Assembly (NCBI GenBank): GCA_028286165.1
Contig: JAPYMU010000177.1
Span: 1 to 35,943, forward strand
DNA: 35,943 nt
Direction of reading: 5' to 3'
Source: Spongiicolonus versatilis
GTDB lineage: Bacteria > Pseudomonadota > Gammaproteobacteria > Arenicellales > Spongiicolonaceae
Shown: positions 15,242 through 22,094 of the stretch, in pieces
How positions within the stretch are numbered: position 1 is the stretch's first letter
Layout: each line of letters begins with the position of its first letter
Program-made: the position numbers and the translations under genes
The notes under the pieces: model-generated
Databases searched by the model: none
Seen by the model: the letters and a program-made list of their open reading frames with translations, nothing else
Told to the model about the DNA's origin: nothing

Positions 15242-15769
15242 TCAGTTTTTTTCCGCCGCCGCGGCCGAGTATAACAGGTCGCCCAGCGGCCGGCATTTTT
15301 GCCCGGCCACCGCCGCCAGCAGGTCCGCGGCGCGGCCATGGCCCGGAATGCACACCTCCGGCGCAATCTCCACCAGCGGCGCCAGCACAAACCGCCGCCC
15401 GGCCATGCGCGGGTGCGGCAGGGTGAGGGTTTCGCCGGCGCACCGCACGCGGCCATACAAAAGCAGGTCCAAATCCAGCACCCGCGGCCCAAAACGCGCA
15501 CCGCCGCGCACCCGCCCGGCCGCGGTTTCCATGCGCTGCAACTCGGCCAGCAACTGCAATGGCGACAGCGCCGTCTGCACCCGGCACACCGCGTTCATGA
15601 AATCCGCCTGCCGCTCCATGCCAATTGGCGCGCTCTCAAACAATCTTGAGCATGCGTCCACCGTAATTCGGTCGGCACCGGCGAGGGCGGCAAGTGCATT
15701 CTCCAGCGCCGCGCGGCGGTCGCCGATATTGCCGCCCAAACCGACAAAAGCGGTGTGCGTTTTTTTCAC
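15242..15769 (-). CDS. folK: 2-amino-4-hydroxy-6-hydroxymethyldihydropteridine pyrophosphokinase
   Basis: A 175-residue HPPK that transfers pyrophosphate from ATP to the pterin alcohol in folate synthesis. FVGLGGNIGDRRAALENALA is the family N-terminus. The signature RFGPRVLDLDLLLYG (metal-binding aspartates) and LPHPRMAGRRFVLAPLVEIAP follow. The chosen start is a GTG at 15769, four codons before the first strand; no in-frame ATG exists, and the nearest upstream ATG is in another frame with a stop after seven codons. pcnB ends 22 bases upstream; the pcnB-folK pair is conserved in gammaproteobacteria. Confidence 0.95.
   Translation of the reverse strand: MKKTHTAFVGLGGNIGDRRAALENALAALAGADRITVDACSRLFESAPIGMERQADFMNAVCRVQTALSPLQLLAELQRMETAAGRVRGGARFGPRVLDLDLLLYGRVRCAGETLTLPHPRMAGRRFVLAPLVEIAPEVCIPGHGRAADLLAAVAGQKCRPLGDLLYSAAAAEKN
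15268..15276 (-). promoter_or_regulatory. Possible trpS promoter inside folK
   Basis: TGTTATACT on the minus strand is an extended -10 (five of six matches). It would give a leader of about 28 bases for trpS. It may supplement transcription from pcnB-folK. Confidence 0.35.
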
Positions 15770-15791
15770 TGCGGACTGTCCCCGGCCATGT

Positions 15792-17078
15792 TCACCCCCG
15801 CCGGCGCCGCCGGCGGCTTCGGAACCTGCGCCCGGGCGGTGCAACCACCGCCGCCGGCGCCGCCTCCTGCGCCTCGGTCCAGAAATCCGCCGCCGCGCGA
15901 AGTTCACGCTCCGCCCCGGCGCGCAGCAGCAGAAAATCGTAGGCCGCGCGAAAATACGGCTGCGCAATCACCGCCACGGCGGCGGCGGCGGCCGGCGGAT
16001 GTTCCAGCGTCTTCTGCAAAGCCCAGATGTCCTTCACCCGCTTGCACACATGGCGCGAGAGCGCGGTAAAGCCGGCCTGCTCGGCCAGCACTTGGTCGGC
16101 GGCATGTTCAAAACGCGAGGCACCGCCCCGGCCGCGCGATTTGCCCAGCGCAAGTTGCAGCGGCTCCCACAGCAGCACCACAAAAAGAAACGCCGCAATC
16201 ACCGGCTTGCCCTGGCGGATGCGCAGGTCGGTGTTCTGCATCGCCGCCGGCACCACGCGCGCGGCAAAACCGCCGGGGCGGCTGCGCATGCAGCGCGAGG
16301 TCAGCGGCAGCAGCGAATCAAACAGCGGATACTCGCGCAGTCTTTTCATGATGCGCGCGGCGCCGCCGCTGTGCATCATCTTCACCATCTCGTCAAAGCG
16401 CCGCGGCGGCGGAATGGAATCCAGCAAGCCGCCCAGCGCATGAATCGGCCGCGCCGTATCCGCCTCCATGTTCAAATCCAGCAGCGCCGCAAAGCGAATC
16501 GCCCGCAGCATCCGCACCGGGTCCTCCCGGTAGCGCACCGCCGGCTCGCCGATGCAGCGCAGCACCCGCCGCTCCACGTCCTCCACCCCGTTCACATCGT
16601 CAATCACCTCGCCCGCCGCCGGGTCGAAGTACAGCGCGTTCACGGTGAAGTCGCGGCGCAATGCATCCTGTTCGCGGCTGCCGTAAACATTGTCCTCCAG
16701 AATCCGCCCGCTGCCGTCCGCCGCCAGCCGCCGCTGGTCGCCGCCCTTGCGGTAGGTGGACACCTCCACCGTGCCGCCGCCGGTGCGCACCATCACCAGC
16801 CGGAACCGCCGGCCGATTTTGCGCGCATGAAATTTCGGCGCGCGGCGGAACATGCGCACCGCCTCCTCCGGCGTGGCGTTGGTCACCACGTCAAAATCCT
16901 TGGGCGCCCGGCCCAGCAGCAAATCGCGCACACAGCCGCCCACCAGCAGCCCGTCGTAGCCCTCCTCGCGCAACCGCGACGCCACCGCCAGGGCGGCGCG
17001 GCTGATTCTTTTTCGTCCGAGCAGGTGTTTGTGGCGGGCCGTGCGGCGGCGGGGTTGGGCGCGTTTTGCGGACGGCAT
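15792..17078 (-). CDS. pcnB: Poly(A) polymerase I
   Basis: A 428-residue nucleotidyltransferase that adds 3' poly(A) tails to RNA and so promotes decay. The polymerase head shows LLVGGCVRDLLLG (45-57), with catalytic D61 and D63 in APKDFDVVTNATPEE. RRDFTVNALYFDP and REDPVRMLRAIRFAALL are the head-neck signatures. It is separated from CCA-adding enzymes by its closer match to E. coli PcnB, including LDSIPPPRRFDEMVKMM, and by the Arg-rich C-terminus (RSRRRRRRG), which E. coli PcnB also has. A possible extended -10 (TGCTACCAT, 17116-17108) lies 29 bases before the ATG. Confidence 0.94.
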   Translation of the reverse strand: MPSAKRAQPRRRTARHKHLLGRKRISRAALAVASRLREEGYDGLLVGGCVRDLLLGRAPKDFDVVTNATPEEAVRMFRRAPKFHARKIGRRFRLVMVRTGGGTVEVSTYRKGGDQRRLAADGSGRILEDNVYGSREQDALRRDFTVNALYFDPAAGEVIDDVNGVEDVERRVLRCIGEPAVRYREDPVRMLRAIRFAALLDLNMEADTARPIHALGGLLDSIPPPRRFDEMVKMMHSGGAARIMKRLREYPLFDSLLPLTSRCMRSRPGGFAARVVPAAMQNTDLRIRQGKPVIAAFLFVVLLWEPLQLALGKSRGRGGASRFEHAADQVLAEQAGFTALSRHVCKRVKDIWALQKTLEHPPAAAAAVAVIAQPYFRAAYDFLLLRAGAERELRAAADFWTEAQEAAPAAVVAPPGRRFRSRRRRRRG

Positions 17079-17107
17079 TGAATCTCATCAGGCAGCGGAG
17101 CCCGGCC

Positions 17108-17116
17108 ATGGTAGCA
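17108..17116 (-). promoter_or_regulatory. Possible pcnB promoter
   Basis: TGCTACCAT on the minus strand is an extended -10 with four of six matches in the hexamer. The leader would be about 22 bases. No -35 is evident. Confidence 0.35.
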
Positions 17117-17142
17117 TTTTCCGCCCGCCGCCGGCGGCGGCA

Positions 17143-17151
17143 TGTTATTCT
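17143..17151 (+). promoter_or_regulatory. Extended -10 promoter of tRNA-Glu
   Basis: TGTTATTCT lies 14 bases before the mature tRNA 5' end, followed by a C-rich stretch. The predicted start is near 17158, giving a 5' extension of only about eight bases for RNase P to remove. Confidence 0.45.
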
Positions 17152-17165
17152 CCGCCCGCCGCCGC

Positions 17166-17240
17166 GCTCCCTTCGTCTAGCGGTCAGGACGCCGGCCTCT
17201 CACGCCGGTAACGGGGGTTCGATTCCCCCAGGGAGCGCCA
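17166..17240 (+). tRNA. tRNA-Glu (anticodon CTC)
   Basis: A 75-base tRNA with an encoded CCA. The acceptor stem pairs GCTCCCT (17166-17172) with AGGGAGC (17230-17236), with G as discriminator. The anticodon stem CCGGC/GCCGG encloses the loop CTCTCAC, whose anticodon CTC reads GAG. The T arm GGGGG-TTCGATT-CCCCC is intact. E. coli has only the TTC isoacceptor, so this is an additional Glu tRNA, in keeping with GC-rich codon use. Confidence 0.97.
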
Positions 17241-17260
17241 CTATTTGCATCAGCCCCGGC

Positions 17261-18160
17261 TCAGCCCCGGGGATGATGTTTGCGGTGCAACTCCCGCAGC
17301 CGCAGCCGCGCCACATGGGTGTAGATTTGCGTGGTGGATAAATCGCGGTGCCCCAGCAGCGCCTGCACCGTTCGCAGGTCGGCGCCGTGGTTCAGCAGGT
17401 GGGTGGCGAAAGCGTGGCGCAGAATGTGCGGCGACAGCGGCTTGGCAATGGCGGCGCGGCGGCCGTGACGTTTAATCAGTTGCCAGAAACCCTGCCGGCT
17501 CAGCGGCCGCGCGCGCGCGCTGAGAAACAGAAAATCACTCGCGCCGCCGGCCGCCAGTTGCGGGCGGGCATCGGCAAGGTAACGGCCGAGCCACTCCACC
17601 GCCTCCTCGCCCAGGGGCACCAGCCGCTCGCGCCCGCCCTTGCCCGCCACCCGCACCACGCCGTCGCCAAGTTTCACCTCGCCGAAGCGCAGCCGCACCA
17701 ACTCCGACACCCGCAGGCCGGTGGCGTACAGCACTTCCAGCATGGCGCGGTCGCGCAGGCCCAGCCGGGCGCCGACATCGGGTGCGGCGAGGAGTTGCTC
17801 CACCTCGTCCTCGGACAAACTGTGCGGCAGGCCGCGGCCGGTTTTGGGCGCGTCCACATCCAGCGTCGGGTCGGCGCCGATTAAATTCTCGCGCAGCGCC
17901 CAGCGGTAAAAACGTTTCAGCGCCGACAGCAGCCGCGCGCTGCTGCGCGGCCCGGCGCTGGCCGCGGCGCGCTCGGCAAGGTAGCGCATCACCTCACCGC
18001 GCCCGGCGCCGAGCAACTGCAGCCGGCGGCACGCCAGGTGGCGGGAGAAGCCGCGCAAGTCGCTGCGGTAGGCGTCCAGCGTGTTTTGACTCAGGCCCGA
18101 CTCAAGCCACAGCGCATCCAAAAACTGGTCCACGCACGCGCCGTCGCGCCCATCAGCCAT
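17261..18160 (-). CDS. xerD: Tyrosine recombinase XerD
   Basis: A 299-residue tyrosine recombinase matching E. coli XerD along its whole length, from QFLDALWLE at the N-terminus to LHRKHHPRG at the end. With XerC it resolves chromosome dimers at dif. Catalytic residues are R150 (ATGLRVSEL), K174, H245 and R248 (SPHILRHAFATHLLNHG), H271 (LLGHRDLSTTQIYTH) and nucleophile Y280. The ATG at 18160 is three bases after the preceding gene's stop, so the two are probably co-transcribed. Its nearness to a tRNA is not evidence of an integrated element. Confidence 0.96.
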   Translation of the reverse strand: MADGRDGACVDQFLDALWLESGLSQNTLDAYRSDLRGFSRHLACRRLQLLGAGRGEVMRYLAERAAASAGPRSSARLLSALKRFYRWALRENLIGADPTLDVDAPKTGRGLPHSLSEDEVEQLLAAPDVGARLGLRDRAMLEVLYATGLRVSELVRLRFGEVKLGDGVVRVAGKGGRERLVPLGEEAVEWLGRYLADARPQLAAGGASDFLFLSARARPLSRQGFWQLIKRHGRRAAIAKPLSPHILRHAFATHLLNHGADLRTVQALLGHRDLSTTQIYTHVARLRLRELHRKHHPRG

Positions 18161-18163
18161 GGT

Positions 18164-19960
18164 TTACTCGGCGGCGGGCGGCGGCGACAGGTGCAACTTT
18201 TCCATGCGCCGCCGCAGACTGGCGCGCGCCGCCGGCTCTTTGACTCCGCGCAAAATGGATTCATACATCAGCCGCGCATCGCCGGCCAGCCGCGCAGAGG
18301 TCAACTCCTCGGCGGCGCGAAAGCGCGCGCTCTGCCCCCAGCGGTCCAGGCCGTCTTCCTTCATCATTGCCGAGCGCAAATACAACTCGGCGGCGCGCGC
18401 ATGGCGGCCGGCGGCGGATTCCGACTGCGCGGTCCAATAAAGCAACTCGCGCTTCTGCTGCACCACGGTGATGCGCGGCGCAATTTTTTCCATCAAGTTA
18501 AGCGCGGTTTCATGCTCCTCCACTTTCTGAAAATCAAAAATCACCTGCAGCACACGGTCGACTTGTTTTTCGTCCAACTCCCCGGTGTCGGCAATCGCCT
18601 GCGCCACCGCCTGCGCGGCGTGGGTGAAGTCGCCGCCGTAAACGCCGATTTGCGCGCGGCGCAGGTTCCAGTCCAGGGCCGCAACCTCCGGCGGCGGCGT
18701 CACCAGCCCGCGCAACAAAACAGCGGCGCGCTTCGGGTCGCCGGCGGCGGTGGCTTTTTCGGCAAGTTCGTAACGGGCGACCAGCGGAATATCGCCGGCG
18801 CCGCCCAAACCCTCACCCTCGCCATACAGCACAAACGCAAGCCCGGCCCGCCCGGCCGCCAGCAGCGAAAAAAGAAAATGGGTGTGCGCGGTGCGGCGCA
18901 GTTGCTCCTGCCCGGCGCGGCGAATTACATGCGCAAACATCGCCCGCGCGCCGGTGGGTGAGGTTTTGCGCAGCAAAAGAGCGGCGTCCAGCCACGGCGC
19001 ATAATCGCCGTCCACCAAATACAGCGCATTTGCATCCGGCACCGCCAACTCGGAATACGCATCCAGCAGTTCGGCCACTCCGCCCGCCACCAGCGGCAGC
19101 GACTCCGGCGGCGCGTCCACCAGCAGCGCCATCTCCAGCGCCTCCACCCGCGCGGCAAAATTATTTTGCACCGCCGCCGCCTCCGCCGTCACCAGCCACA
19201 GGTCACGGCGCAGCGCACTGCGCGCCGCCAGCCCCTCGCGCAGCGACCCGGCCTGCGCCGCCACCTCCTCCGGCGTGTAAGCCGCCGAGCGCAGCCGGCC
19301 GAGCAGCAGCATGGCCCGCGCCTCCGCCGACTGCAGTGCGGCCAGGTGCGCCACCGCCTCCTCGGCTTCGCCCGCCGCCAGCAGCGCGCGGCCGGCCAGC
19401 AGGCTCCACGCCGTGTCATCGGGGCGGTATTCCAGATGAAACCGCCGCGCGGCGGTGCGCGCATCGGCGAATTTGCCCTCGCTGAGATAAGCGCGAATCA
19501 CCGCCCGCCGCCAGCCGGCCAAATGTGCGGCGGCGTCCACGGCTTCACCGTCTTCAACGGCGCCTTCACCATTCGCCCAAATCAATTCGCGCAACTGCCG
19601 GCGGGCGGCTTCACCGTCACCGTTTTGCAGCGCGGCCTCGGCGCGCCATGTTCGCAACTCGAGTTTCTGCTGCGCGCCAAGCCCGGCCGGCAACTCGCGC
19701 CAGCGCGCCAGCGCCTCGCCCCACCGCCGCCGCAACTGCAGCACCTGCCACCGCTTGCGCTCCCAGTGCATCCACGCCGGGTGTTCCACTGAAGGCGGCT
19801 GCGACTCGTCCACCAGCCGCTGCGCCAGCCCCGGCGCCCCGGCGCGAATCATTAAATCCACTTCCGCCAGCCCCACCCGGCGCGGCGGTTCCTCCTGTGC
19901 GCCAACCGCCGGCGGCAAAACCAAAAACGCCGCAAGAATCCACAGCCGCAAAAAAAACAT
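18164..19960 (-). CDS. Exported helical-repeat (TPR-like) protein, unknown function
   Basis: A 598-residue protein I cannot assign to a named family. The N-terminus is a clear signal peptide (MFFLRLWILAAFLVLPPAVG, cleaved near AQ-EE), so the protein is exported. The rest is almost entirely alpha-helical with repeated Ala/Leu/Arg pairs of about 34 residues (for example LLAGRALLAAGEAEEAVAHL and ELLYWTAQSESAAGRHARAA), as in TPR or Sel1-like solenoids. Such periplasmic scaffolds often support envelope or polysaccharide assembly; two glycosyltransferase genes lie just upstream. The ATG at 19960 is six bases after an extended -10 and gives the signal peptide; an in-frame start at 20038 would add 26 residues encoded by the 21-bp repeat array and bury the signal peptide, so it is rejected. 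Confidence 0.75.
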   Translation of the reverse strand: MFFLRLWILAAFLVLPPAVGAQEEPPRRVGLAEVDLMIRAGAPGLAQRLVDESQPPSVEHPAWMHWERKRWQVLQLRRRWGEALARWRELPAGLGAQQKLELRTWRAEAALQNGDGEAARRQLRELIWANGEGAVEDGEAVDAAAHLAGWRRAVIRAYLSEGKFADARTAARRFHLEYRPDDTAWSLLAGRALLAAGEAEEAVAHLAALQSAEARAMLLLGRLRSAAYTPEEVAAQAGSLREGLAARSALRRDLWLVTAEAAAVQNNFAARVEALEMALLVDAPPESLPLVAGGVAELLDAYSELAVPDANALYLVDGDYAPWLDAALLLRKTSPTGARAMFAHVIRRAGQEQLRRTAHTHFLFSLLAAGRAGLAFVLYGEGEGLGGAGDIPLVARYELAEKATAAGDPKRAAVLLRGLVTPPPEVAALDWNLRRAQIGVYGGDFTHAAQAVAQAIADTGELDEKQVDRVLQVIFDFQKVEEHETALNLMEKIAPRITVVQQKRELLYWTAQSESAAGRHARAAELYLRSAMMKEDGLDRWGQSARFRAAEELTSARLAGDARLMYESILRGVKEPAARASLRRRMEKLHLSPPPAAE

Positions 19961-19975
19961 GCGGCGATTGTAGCA
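19961..19975 (-). promoter_or_regulatory. Extended -10 promoter abutting the helical-repeat gene
   Basis: The minus strand reads TGCTACAATCGCCGCATG. TACAAT (19972-19967) matches TATAAT at five of six positions, carries TGC, and lies six bases before the start codon. This is the clearest leaderless-type start in the window. The -35 region falls within the first units of the repeat array. Confidence 0.6.
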
Positions 19976-19980
19976 CTGCA

Positions 19981-20106
19981 AACGGTGGTTTGAAGTGCAG
20001 AAACGATGGTTGCAGTGACTGGAATGGTGGTTTGACATGCGAAAGCGGCGGTTGCGGTGGCCGGAATGATGGTTTGGCTTGCAGGAACGGTGGTTGCAGC
20101 GGCGGC
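19981..20106. repeat. Six tandem 21-bp units (three A/B pairs)
   Basis: Six consecutive 21-base units alternate between type A (core AAYGRTGGTTTG, plus-strand starts 19981, 20023, 20065) and type B (core ARCGRYGGTTGC, starts 20002, 20044, 20086), giving a 42-bp higher-order period. The array fills most of the 147-bp spacer between the helical-repeat gene start and the end of the upstream glycosyltransferase gene. Because 21 is seven codons, the plus strand would read as a Cys-rich heptapeptide repeat (NGGLKCR / NDGCSDW), but no start codon serves it. There are no spacers, so it is not a CRISPR array. Confidence 0.85.
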
Positions 20107-20107
20107 G

Positions 20108-21097
20108 TCACCATGCAAAGTCCAGAAACTTCGGCGGCGGCGGCTCCGGGCGGCGGGGCGGGGCCGGGTTCAGCGGGCGGCCGTGGAGAATCCCGGCGTA
20201 TTTTTTCACGTAGTTTTCGGCCATGCTGCGGGCGGAGAAAGTTTCCACCGCATGCCGGCGGCAGATTTCCTGGTCAAAGCGGCCGGCCTCACCGATGGCC
20301 TTAATTAATTCAGCGGCGCTGGCGGACAGGACGCCGGTGTCATGGGTGACAATTTCGGGCAGCGCGCCGTAGGGCGTGGCAAAAACCGGGCAGCCGCAGA
20401 ACAAACTTTCAATCACCGCCAGCCCGAACGGCTCCCGCCACAGCACCGGAAAAATCAGCCCGCGCGAGCGGCTCATGATGGCGTATTTTGCGCGGTCGTC
20501 CACCTGCCCGGCGAAACGTACGCGCGGGTCAAAGGTGAAGCGCGCGCCCATGCGCAAATTAAACCGGCGGCCGCCGAGCACCTGCAGCCGCTGGCCGCTT
20601 TTGCGCGCCAGGCGAATCGCGCCGCGCACGTTTTTGCGGCGGAATGCGGCGTTGCCGAGAAAGTGAAAATATTTGCGCGGTTGCGCAAGGGAAAACGGCG
20701 GCATGGAATCCCAGTGCAGTCCGTTGTGCACATAACAATCGGAACCGTAACTTTGCGCATGCGCGCGCGAGACGAAAACCGTGTTGCGGTGGCATTCCGG
20801 GTACGGGTGCGACTCGGTGTGGCAGGTGTAAAGGTGGGGGCGGCGGGTGCGGTGCGGGTGATGGTCATGAAAGTGGACCAGGTCGGCGTCCGCCGGCACA
20901 AACGGGTCCACATCGGAACCGACCGAAAAATCGGCGGCGACGATTTTTGCAAAAGAACATTTTTCCGCGCGCGCCGCCAAAAATGTCACGCGGTGGCCCA
21001 ACTCGGCCAGCCCGCGGCCGAGGGCCCAAACCACGCGGTCGGTGGCGCCGTATTTCATCGCCGGGTGCCAGGAGTGGAAGGCGAGGACGATGTTCAT
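20108..21097 (-). CDS. Glycosyltransferase, GT4-like (GT-B fold)
   Basis: A 329-residue GT-B-fold glycosyltransferase. The N-terminal acceptor domain starts MNIVLAFHSWHP and contains the GATDRVVWALGRGLAELGH loop. The donor domain carries the retaining-enzyme E-x7-E motif, E222 and E230 in REPFGLAVIESLFCGCPV. It is slightly shorter than usual (350-400). It would act in the cytoplasm or at the inner membrane face on an envelope or extracellular glycan; donor and acceptor are unknown. The ATG at 21097 is the first that gives the family N-terminus; a start at 21139 adds 14 unrelated residues. The C-terminal 20 residues are Pro-rich. It lies 124 bases after the GT-A gene in the same direction. Confidence 0.87.
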   Translation of the reverse strand: MNIVLAFHSWHPAMKYGATDRVVWALGRGLAELGHRVTFLAARAEKCSFAKIVAADFSVGSDVDPFVPADADLVHFHDHHPHRTRRPHLYTCHTESHPYPECHRNTVFVSRAHAQSYGSDCYVHNGLHWDSMPPFSLAQPRKYFHFLGNAAFRRKNVRGAIRLARKSGQRLQVLGGRRFNLRMGARFTFDPRVRFAGQVDDRAKYAIMSRSRGLIFPVLWREPFGLAVIESLFCGCPVFATPYGALPEIVTHDTGVLSASAAELIKAIGEAGRFDQEICRRHAVETFSARSMAENYVKKYAGILHGRPLNPAPPRRPEPPPPKFLDFAW

Positions 21098-21221
21098 TCC
21101 GTTGCCACCATCAACCCGGCGCCATTGCGCCAAAAGCAAAACTTAAAACATGCGCAAACCTTCTCTGAAAAACTGCGGCCGCTAACCCCACCCCAGCAAA
21201 CGGCGGCGGGCCAATTTTGCT

Positions 21222-22094
21222 CTATCCCGCCAGCCCAAGAATCGCGGGGGGGGGGGGGGGACGGTGGTTAACTCTTAGCGTCTGCCAAGTGAAGTTCAGA
21301 AAAATTCTGCTGTGGCCGCCGCCTTGCACGGTGTGAAGCTCGCGCTTTTTGCGCAGGAAAATTTCACCGTTGCGCTCGGATTTGCGGCTTAGGCTGTGGT
21401 AAGCGCGGCCGCGGTCCACTTCGGCGCGAGTGATGCAGGGATAGGCCGGGGGGAAATACAACGTGCGGGTGCCGTTGCAACGGTGGAATAGCGCAAAGTG
21501 CACGTCTTCTGAGCCGTATTCACCGGAGAATTCCTCGTCGTAACCGAACAATTCCAGAAACCGGCCGCGGGACAACAGAAAAGTGTTGTCGTTCTTGCCC
21601 ATGGGCCTGCCGTTTCTTGTGATGGACTGCCCTTTGAGCATGGCGGCAAATCTTCTGAGCGGGCGCATGGGACGGCCGCAGCCCAACTCGTAATCCACGC
21701 ACCAGAATTTATACATGCGTTTACCCAGATTTTTTTTGCGCAAAATTGCGCGCAAAGTTTCCTGTGGAAACACGTAATCCATATCGCTCAGTAAAATTTT
21801 ATCTGAGTGGGCGACAGTCGCGCCCAAGTTGCGCGCGCCGCCGTTGTTCCACGGAATGTTTTCGTTGATGCGAAGCCAAACGAGATTTAAGTCATAATGC
21901 GGCAGCGTCCAGCGCAGCGGCGAGCCATCGTCCACCACCACAAAACACACCCGCGCCAGCACATCATCGGCGTAGGATTGGTAAGTTCGCAACAGCGAGA
22001 ATAAACTCCCGGCGCTATTCTGGTCAAAGTAACACGGGATGACCAACGTCAACTCGGTTCCCGCATACCCGGCTGTTTGGCTTGCATTGTTCAT
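21222..22094 (-). CDS. Glycosyltransferase family 2-like (GT-A fold) with a C15 tract near its 3' end
   Basis: A 290-residue GT-A-fold protein. LTLVIPCYFDQNSAG begins the nucleotide-binding half, VVVDDGS (52-58) and LLSDMD (101-106) supply the UDP/metal-binding aspartates, and YGSEDVHFALF holds the likely catalytic ED. It resembles galactosyltransferase-like GT2 enzymes with an N-terminal DDG and a C-terminal xED motif. Donor and acceptor are unknown. The ATG at 22094 overlaps the lnt stop (ATGA), so it is expressed with the lnt operon. Near its end fifteen consecutive C encode five prolines, followed by seven more residues. Changes in tract length would give different C-termini; see the finding. 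Its base composition looks less GC-rich than that of lnt. Confidence 0.85.
   Translation of the reverse strand: MNNASQTAGYAGTELTLVIPCYFDQNSAGSLFSLLRTYQSYADDVLARVCFVVVDDGSPLRWTLPHYDLNLVWLRINENIPWNNGGARNLGATVAHSDKILLSDMDYVFPQETLRAILRKKNLGKRMYKFWCVDYELGCGRPMRPLRRFAAMLKGQSITRNGRPMGKNDNTFLLSRGRFLELFGYDEEFSGEYGSEDVHFALFHRCNGTRTLYFPPAYPCITRAEVDRGRAYHSLSRKSERNGEIFLRKKRELHTVQGGGHSRIFLNFTWQTLRVNHRPPPPPAILGLAG
21246..21260. repeat. Homopolymer G15 (C15 on the coding strand)
   Basis: Fifteen G in a row on the plus strand, within the last codons of the GT-A glycosyltransferase gene. It is by far the longest homopolymer in the window. Such tracts slip during replication and also cause sequencing errors, so the length should be treated as uncertain. 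Confidence 0.9.
21261..21274. repeat. Partial copy of the 21-bp repeat
   Basis: ACGGTGGTTAACTC directly beside the G15 tract matches the core of the 21-bp repeat (ACGGTGGTT) and shares GGTTAACTC with the end of the copy in miaB. It encodes the VNHR residues just before the poly-proline end of the glycosyltransferase. Confidence 0.5.

Noticed and set aside
15792..15830. Arg-rich end of pcnB as an anomaly
   Set aside because: E. coli PcnB also ends in an Arg-rich segment, so this is a family feature.
15183..17081. A 632-codon plus-strand frame opposite folK and pcnB
   Set aside because: Arg/Pro/His-rich with no recognisable domain; both opposite genes are certain.
17166..18160. tRNA plus tyrosine recombinase as an integrated-element boundary
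   Set aside because: The recombinase matches housekeeping XerD end to end, there is no duplicated tRNA end, and the flanking genes are core genes.
19981..20106. CRISPR array
   Set aside because: Units are contiguous and 21 bases long with no unique spacers, and no cas genes are present.
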